This document shows positions 57,501 through 64,000 of a DNA stretch of 64,000 nt, piece after piece. The stretch is from Orientallactaga sibirica (lineage: Eukaryota > Chordata > Mammalia > Rodentia > Dipodidae): the NCBI GenBank assembly GCA_036365145.1, contig JAEOAD010000032.1:62001-126000 (forward strand), written 5' to 3'. How positions within the stretch are numbered: position 1 is the first letter of the stretch; every line of letters begins with the position of its first letter. The notes under the pieces are model-generated. The model saw only the letters and a list, made by a program, of their open reading frames with translations, ran no database searches and was not told where the DNA came from. Made by a program: the position numbers and the translations under genes.

Positions 57501-58440
57501 AGTGTTTATCAGCTCTAACAGTTTGCTGGTAGAGTCTTTATGGTCTGTTATGTATAGAATCATATCATCTGCAAATAACGATAATTTGATCTCTTCCCTT
57601 CCAATTTGTATTCCTTTCATGAGTGTCTCTTGCCTTATTGCTATAGCTAAGACTTCCAGTACTATATTAAATAGAAGTGGGGAATGTGGACACCCTTGTC
57701 TTGTTCCTGAATTTAGTGGACAAGCTTCAAGTTTTTCCCCATGTAGTATTATGTTGGCTGTAGGTTTGTCATAAATAGCTTTTATTATATTCAGATATGT
57801 TCTTTCTATTCCCAGTTTCTGTAATACTTTTACCATGAAGGGATGTTGGATTTTGTCAAATGCCTTTTCTGCATCTATTGAGATGACCATGTGATTTTTG
57901 TCCTTCAGACCATTTATATGGTGTATTACATTTATGGATTTGCATATGTTGAACCATCCCTGCATCTCTTGGATAAAGCCTACTTGGTCGGGGTGTATAA
58001 TCTTTCTGATATATTCTTGTATTCTGTTTGCCAGTATTTTGTTGAGAATTTTTGCATCTATGTTCATCAGGGAGATTAATCTGTAATTTTCTTTTTTTGA
58101 TCTCTGTTTGTCCAGTTTGGGTATCAGCGTGATGCTGATTTCATAGAAGGATTTTGGTAGAATTCCTTCCTTTTCTCTTTTATGGAAAAGTTTGAGAAGC
58201 ATTGGTGTTAGTTCTTTCAGGAATGTCTGTTAAAATTCAGCAGTGAATCCATCTGGGCCTGGGCTTTTTTTAGTTGGGAGACTTTTTATAACTGCTTGGA
58301 TCTCTGTAGTTGTTATAGATCTATTTAAATAGTTTATCTCATCTTGATTTAAATTTGGTAGGTCATATGAATCAAGGAAATCATCCATTTCTTTCAGGTT
58401 TTCAAACTTAGAGGCATATATAGTCTTAAAGTATGTCCTT
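54511..58440 (-). mobile_element. 5'-truncated L1 (type A), minus strand
   Basis: From the poly-A complement near 54,511 (tttttttattgacaac) through a type A 3' UTR (to about 55,845) and ORF2 up to the segment before the reverse transcriptase, where it breaks off near 58,440. The 3' UTR matches that of the 21-kb element, and this copy lacks the solo LTR and type B L1 found there, so it shows the undisturbed 3' UTR. Confidence 0.9.
55845..58400 (-). pseudogene. L1 ORF2: L1 type A ORF2, partial and frameshifted
   Basis: Minus-strand pieces: 58,202-57,435 (reverse transcriptase, with [15 protein letters not shown] and [14 protein letters not shown] codons 57,575-57,564), 57,268-56,585 ([20 protein letters not shown]) and 56,207-55,845 (C-terminus, TMEFYSAVKKNEIMKFAGK). 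A run of about 24 Ts at 57,361-57,384 and nearby changes break the frame between the first two pieces. The endonuclease is absent because of 5' truncation. Confidence 0.88.
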
Positions 58441-58479
58441 GAACCTCACCATTTGTCCTCTTAACTTCTCTAAAATCAC

Positions 58480-58720
58480 ATGAAGATGCCATGCGGGCTC
58501 CTCCCAAGTCTCCCTACACAAGCTCCTAGATTCTACTTTGCACACACCAGCAGCTTTAGTTTCTCCTTAAAAGCCTCAGTTTCTTTTAAGTCCACCCACT
58601 TGCAGCTTTATCCAAATTTCTCTTTAAAAGCTTCAGTTTCTCTTAAGTCCATGTGCTTGTGGCTCTACTGCAATCCCCTCATCCTCAACCTCAATTTCTC
58701 TTAAACAAACCTTATAAACT
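58480..58720 (+). repeat. Short imperfect tandem repeat, about 60-bp units
   Basis: 'agtttctccttaaaagcctc', 'tttctctttaaaagcttcag' and 'tttctcttaa' with 'aagtcca' recur about every 60 bp between 58,558 and 58,705. Confidence 0.6.
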
Positions 58721-58749
58721 ATGCAATGTTTCCACATGAGAGTGAAAGA

Positions 58750-59319
58750 ACGCCATGACAGGCTTCAGCAAGATACCTCCCTAGCTAGGCCTACGTTTCA
58801 GTTTCTCAAGAAGCCTGGGCTGTGTTACGAGAACTGAAACAAAGAGCCAAGTCATTTCCTGGAAAGTCTTAGAGATGTCATAAGGCTAAGTCTCCCCTCT
58901 GCCCCAACCAATTGGGAGAGGTGAATGTCTAGCTGGCCACATTAAGAAACTTTAGAGCCCTTCCCCTCCCCAGCCTACCTTAACCCACACGCACCAAATT
59001 ATAACCAATCAAGCGTACCCAAGTACTGTATCATTCAAATTAGCCAATCATATTAAAAGACTAAAAGCCCGCCAAAATTCCTTTAAAAGAGGAGCCTGAG
59101 CCAGGCGTGGTGGCGCACGCCTTTAATCCCAGCACTCGGGAGGCAGAGGTAGGCCTGAGGCCACCCTGAGCTCCAGGTCAGCCTGGACCAGAGTGGATCA
59201 CCATTTTGTATGAGTGGTTGACCCCAGCATGCTGGCTAACTCTGCAGAATAAATGCTCTATGCTTTTACATACTATTTGGCTCTGGAGTCCTTCCTCAGC
59301 AATTTTTGGACCCTTACAA
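58750..59319 (+). mobile_element. LTR-like repeat, plus strand, with a B1 piece inside
   Basis: Same family as 39.26-39.64 kb. It has aataaa near 59,250 and ends 'tttttggacccttaca'. A B1 fragment sits at 59,101-59,195. Confidence 0.65.
59101..59195 (+). repeat. B1 piece, internally shortened, no A tail
   Basis: 'agccaggcgtggtggcgcac' to 'ggtcagcctggaccagagtg'. About 20 bp are missing near 59,155, and neither tail nor target repeat is visible. Confidence 0.85.
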
Positions 59320-59572
59320 GAGCATGTTTCCTAAACCCCACAATTTGTGATTTCTCCTTTAAATAAACTCTATAATTTGTGGTTTCCCCCTAAATAAACT
59401 TAATAATTCATAATTTATCCATCTTGAGTCTGTCTTTATCAATTTTGTTAAGGGTAGGACAGAACCCAAAACTTGGGGTTTACAAATTCTGGGATACTGC
59501 TCCCAAACCCACAAGTTTTGTATCACAATGCCATTTTGGCTCACTTTTAGGGGTCTAGACACCCCAACTAAT
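59320..59572 (+). repeat. AT-rich spacer with a short direct repeat
   Basis: 'ctataatttgtggtttcc'-type words repeat at 59,340 and 59,370, each with 'aaataaact'. No gene. Confidence 0.45.
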
Positions 59573-60342
59573 GAGGGGGAGTCAGGTAGTTTAGTTAGGC
59601 AGTTAGAGTGACTGAAAATAAAAGGCAGGAATGTCCTTGGGCTTTGCTAGAAATCAGAGAAGAAGCTGGCTTCTCTATCTCCTGCCTAAAGGAGTTCCCT
59701 AGATCTGTTTTTCCACAAACAACCTGAGTCCCTCCTGGGAGGGAGGTCCCCTATTCTACAATTAAATCTAATCCTGATGTTGCTGTTGGTCAAATTCAAC
59801 CCTTAGAACTTGAAATCATGGCTGGCCTCTTCCTGAGACAGCCTCTAGCCCAGACCAATCAACTATCTCTCAGGCTCACTTAAGTCTGAAGGTAAAGCCC
59901 ATGACAGTAAGGTTATAAATACATTTAAAAGGGGAGGGCAAGCTCTCAGAGCTGCACGACCGCTCCTGCACCTCCAAGTTCTCCTGAGTTTCCCCTTGTC
60001 TCAGCCGGGCTGGGCTGAGATGAGGGGAGAACCCCCTGACCCATACTCCCACAGGGGCTCTCTGCCCCCTCCTGCCCTCCACATGGCAGGAGCTTTCTGT
60101 ACTTTCTTTTCTTTCCTCTCTCTCTTTTTATGGCTACTTCAAGAGCACCACATGGGTTCTCAGACCACATGGGTGGGTATATTCATTTTCCTTCCCTTGG
60201 TTTTGTACTTCCCTATATAAATAAAATAATTTAAAAATTATCCTTCTCAGTTTGGTTTGCACACTTATTTGCTTAAATGCAAACATGAACCCAGGATTTA
60301 GGGTTCAAGAACTTTCATGAACCCCTGGCACCCCATTTCACC
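59573..60342 (+). mobile_element. LTR-like repeat, plus strand; inverted partner of 53.30-53.99 kb
   Basis: It shares blocks with the minus-strand copy (see 53,304). A TATA-like ataaatac is near 59,915 and aataaaataa near 60,220. Frames in it are chance. Confidence 0.6.
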
Positions 60343-60485
60343 AGCACTCAGGAGGCTGAACTAGGAGGATCACTGTGAGTTCAAGGCCAGCCTGAGAATA
60401 CCTAGTGAATTACAGGTCAGCCTAGGCTAGAGCATGACCCTCCCTTGAAAAACCAAACCAAACCAAACCAAACCAAAAATCCACC
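60343..60485 (+). repeat. B1 fragment (lacks its 5' part)
   Basis: It begins 'agcactcaggaggctgaact' directly after the LTR-like repeat and ends in AAACC units. Confidence 0.85.
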
Positions 60486-61940
60486 ACCAACAAAAAATAC
60501 CCCACATAGTATTCCTGTTTTGTTTTTGCCCTTAAGCTATTCACTTTCAAGTGAAGATTGACAAAATAGACAAACATAATGTTAAGTGGTGATAAGTACT
60601 ATACAAAAAAGGGGTAAATCCCTAGAGAGGCCTGGTATTTCAGATAAAATAATTAACAACATGCAAACTTTACAATCTTTGTTATCTTTTAAGCAATGAT
60701 TAATTTCACATATGACTGGATAAATCTTGACAAACCTAATGATTTGCTCTTTATATGGGTAATAAGACAATTGGAGGATGATAGAGATTTTAATCTCTTT
60801 GCTCTGAAATGGCAGAAAATGCTAGAGAACTCTTGTCACTGAGGACATGGCACATAAGTAATTTAATCTCACTTTAGATCTTTACCCAGGTTGATTATCT
60901 AGCAAACAAGGCCTCAGTTTAGCTCCTTCAACTGGTAATTCTTTTTTTCTTATAGCTTGTATTATCAGCAGAGTAGAGATTTACAATACCATACCTAAAT
61001 AAATATAATCTTAAAAAGTCCATAACTGAAGCTTCCTATTAATGAAAGTAGAGTGTCTGATTTTCCTATTTTCCTTGCTCATGTCTGGGTTTGTATTGTT
61101 CAGGGAGCTGAATCTGGTCACATTTATGAGGAAGACATGCTCTTCTGGCAGTGTAGGTGGGGAGAGGTTCAGTGGAACTAGGAGAGTAATTGAACATTAA
61201 TTGGAACTGTATAAGCAAAAGATTATGAAGGTCAGAATTAAAACAGGAGACAGAGGTTTATGACAGAGAAATGTTGCCGAGGTGGAATTTGCAGGATTTA
61301 ATGACTGACTGAATGTAACAGGTAAGAGGGAGGCACACCAAGTAATTCCTCTGTCCAGAATGAAGTGAAATTGGGTGGATAATTACAACATTACTTTAGA
61401 GAAAGGACATAGGAAGAGACACAGATGGAAGGAAGTAGATAACTGAAAGTCAGTCTGTAGTATTAACATATAAGTTCACTGCTTTTAAAGCTTTAAAGCT
61501 AAGGAGGATAGAAAGACTTGAATTGTGAATCCCAATGTTCAGTACATGCTGTAAGTTTTATTACAGGCTGCTAACTGGTTACTTTTTCTTGTACTTTATG
61601 CCTAAATGTGACATGTTGGCTTTTAGTGGGAAAAAAAGGAATTAATGACAAGAGACTTTTTTCCCTCTGTTTTAATGAAAATAAATCCCCTCACTCTGCC
61701 CCAAATAGAGGTTTCCATCAGGAAGTGTAATGTGGGTTTTTGTCAAGTGAATTTTTGAGGGTTTTAATCCCAACTCTCCTCAACAGGGGACTCCCAGCAA
61801 AGGGAAAGCCCTCTTTGAGGTAAAAAGGCACGGGCAGGCTTGGAGGCCAATGAGAATGGACCCGTCCCTCGTGATCAGTGCTGGATGCCACATCCTGACA
61901 CCTCCATCCTTTTCCCTTTTCCAGGGAAAGGGGACATGGG
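60486..61940. other. No gene seen
   Basis: Unique-looking AT-rich DNA; no splice-supported frame. Confidence 0.45.
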
Positions 61941-61944
61941 GTTT

Positions 61945-62100
61945 GAGCTCAGCTGTGGTGGCTCATGCCTTTAATGCCAGCACTCAGGAGGCTGAGGTAG
62001 AAGGAATACCCAGGCTAGCCTGGACTACAGAGTGAGTTCCAGGTCAGTCTATTCTAGAGTGAGACCCTGGCTCAAAACAAGCACAACAAAACTGCAGTAA
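61945..62100 (+). repeat. B1 SINE
   Basis: 'gctcagctgtggtggctcat' to 'gagaccctggctcaaaac'. Confidence 0.88.
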
Positions 62101-62890
62101 CAATAACAAAAAATAGAATTTGAGAGTTACCTCTGGCCTGGAGTGGAGACAACATTCTATACAACCCAAAGCATAAGATGATGGTCCTTGTCCTTAAGAG
62201 AAAATTCAGCCAAACTTGTTGATCATGTGGCTGAGAGGCCACCCTTCTCCTAAAGACATACTGAGGAGGTGGGAGGAATATTTATTCCTTTAATGAGATA
62301 CTGTAAACTGCAGAGGCCCCTTCCTCAGTGCAGTTGCTTGCAGATCCCCAGTGCCAAGCCTGCCCTCTTTTCTGTGTTCTACCTCAAATGTATAATTTTC
62401 CATTTCCCCTCTTTCTATCTCTTTTTTGGATCCCAGCCCAAATCCTGAGCATACTTGCCCAGACTCTCTGGGTTTTCTCAGGCTTTCTCTGAAGGTACCC
62501 CATACCCAATCAGCTGCATGCTCACCTTCATTGCTGAACCTGCCTGCTTTCAAGACCCCAACTCAAAAGGCATGACTCTCTACTTGTTATACATTTCATT
62601 CCTCCCAGCAGCTGCCAAAGATTTATATCTTGCCTACCTGGTTGTTTTTCTCAAAGATAATAAAATTGTCTTTGAGCCGTCTTCTTGGTCTGTTTCTAAA
62701 TTATTTTATTAATAACACTAAGAACCTGCAAAACTCCAGCTCCCTGGCAATACTTTTTATTAAAGGATGGAGATATTTCTGAAAGTGGGGATAACTGTCA
62801 CCTACTTTTTATGTATTTGCTGAGGCAGAAGACATAGGAGGAGATGCTCTGGTTTGGATCTTAATTGTCTTCCAAAGGCTCATGTTAGGA
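62101..62890. other. No gene supported
   Basis: Frames of 85-87 codons on both strands (62,290-62,553 minus, 62,455-62,712 plus) overlap each other and lack splice sites. Confidence 0.4.
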
Positions 62891-62899
62891 AGTCTTTAT

Positions 62900-62936
62900 T
62901 ATTATTTTTATTTTTTAATTTTTGTTTATTTGCAAG

Positions 62937-62972
<36 letters not shown>

Positions 62973-63113
62973 GCAGACACACAGAGAATGGGCATGCCAG
63001 GGCTTCCAGCATGTGCCCCTTGTGCATCTGGCTTACATAGGTCCTGAAGAATTGAATCAGGATCCTTTGGCTTCACAGGCAAACGCCTTAACCACTAAGC
63101 CATTTCTCCAGCC
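62900..63113 (-). repeat. tRNA-derived SINE with GA tract
   Basis: GA tract 62,936-62,972, body, and head complement 'taagccatttctccagcccc'. Confidence 0.92.
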
Positions 63114-63119
63114 CCTATT

Positions 63120-63360
63120 TTTAGTTTTTTTAGACAGAGCGCACATGAGAGGGAGTGACAGAGAGAAGGGGGGGGGAGAGAATTGGCATGCCAGAGCCTC
63201 AGCCACTGAAATTGAACTCCAGATACTTATACCACCTAGTGGGCATGCCTTGCACTTGCTTTACCTTGTGTGTCTGGCTTTCATGGGATTTGGAGAGTCA
63301 AACATGGGTCTTTAGGCTTCATAGGCAAGTGCCTTAATTGCTAAGCAATCTCTCCAGCCC
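63120..63360 (-). repeat. tRNA-derived SINE, long variant
   Basis: Starts 'tttttagacagagcgcacat' and ends 'taagcaatctctccagcccc'. Confidence 0.88.
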
Positions 63361-63397
63361 CCTTTTTTTTTAGTAAAATGACTTAGTTATAAAATAT

Positions 63398-63585
63398 TTA
63401 TAGCTGGGCATGGTGGCACACACCTTTAATCCCAGCACTTTGGAGGCAGAGGTAGGAGGATTGGCAAGAATTCAAGGTCACCCTCAGACTATATAGTGAA
63501 TTTCAGGTCAGCCTGGACTAGAGCAAGACCCTACCTTGAAAAACCAAAAAATAAAATAAAATAAAATAAAATAAAAAGTATTTAT
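63398..63585 (+). repeat. B1 SINE
   Basis: 'agctgggcatggtggcacac' to the (AAAAT)n tail; flanks share TATTTAT. Confidence 0.94.
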
Positions 63586-63599
63586 CAAGCCAGGCATAA

Positions 63600-64000
63600 C
63601 AAAACTACAAGAAATCTACAAATGATTGTACTTCTATGTGAGTTGGAATAAAAATAGTAGAGGCCAGTAAGCTAGAAAGAGGATATTATGGAAATATAAA
63701 GGGAGGGAGGACTTAACAGGATAGTATTGTATATGTGTAAGTAGAAGAACAGATTAATGGGGGTAGAAAGGCCTAAGTGAAGAGATTGATTTGAAGGAAA
63801 GGTGGGAGGAGGGCTAATAAAAATCTAAGAGTGTATGAATAAGTCTTATGGAAACATACCTTTTTGGACAATGGAACAACTGGAAGCCATAGATTATTCA
63901 GGGATGGGATACCTTTCAGTGAGTTATTGGCCAGGGAGGTCCTTGATGCCCCCAAAACATTACAGGCTATTGCCAAGGCTCTTGGTTTCCCACCAGGAAT
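63600..64000 (+). mobile_element. L1 type A 3' UTR, cut by the window end
   Basis: 'acaaatgattgtacttctat' onward follows 27,170-27,545 nearly base for base. It is 5'-truncated just before the 3' UTR. Confidence 0.9.

Overview
The window looks like nuclear DNA of a rodent. It is packed with B1 (7SL-derived) SINEs, a tRNA-derived SINE whose head reads like 'ggctggagagatggcttagc', ID/B4-like pieces, several L1 elements, LTR elements of three kinds, and long GA, CA/TG and GAAA microsatellites. From memory, the SINE and B1 consensus is closest to jerboas (Dipodidae, Jaculus-like); this is inference, not a search result. There are no bacterial-type genes, rRNA, tRNA genes or CRISPR arrays.

Region 1 (1-10,100) is the only part with signs of a host gene. 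On the minus strand, four short segments (7821-7671, 3285-3174, 1993-1833, 645-495) each have a proper acceptor, a proper donor and one open frame, and their phases fit each other exactly. They encode a charged, coiled-coil-like polypeptide that I cannot name. A 3.35-kb endogenous retrovirus (3606-6955) sits in the intron between the first two. It has paired LTRs and a 6-bp target duplication, no visible pol, and an odd interleaving of gag-like and env-like pieces.

Region 2 (10,100-21,060) is repeat-rich intergenic DNA. It has an old local duplication (about 10.19-11.31 kb and 13.25-13.93 kb), a solo LTR that entered only one of the two copies, a worn MaLR-like element at 16.1 kb followed by a patchwork of reused short segments, and many SINEs.

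Region 3 (21,075-35,832) is a nested transposon complex. A full-length L1 (type A) was hit by a SINE in ORF2, by a solo LTR in its 3' UTR (6-bp duplication), and by a nearly 7-kb L1 of a different type (type B, 12-bp duplication) in the same 3' UTR. The type B L1 has an upstream array of 90-bp monomers, a deletion that fuses ORF1 to the reverse transcriptase region, and its own MaLR-like solo LTR (5-bp duplication).

Region 4 (35,850-64,000) is more of the same: scattered SINEs, a complete 2.0-kb MaLR-like element with a Leu-type primer binding site and a 5-bp duplication (45,607-47,606), a type B L1 3' end (48.9-50.0 kb), clusters of nested SINEs, a 5'-truncated type A L1 on the minus strand (54.5-58.4 kb) between two inverted copies of another LTR-like repeat, and an L1 3' end that runs off the window. 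All L1 and retroviral reading frames seen are broken, so nothing here appears able to move by itself. I found no new defence, toxin or metabolic system; the interesting material is genome structure.
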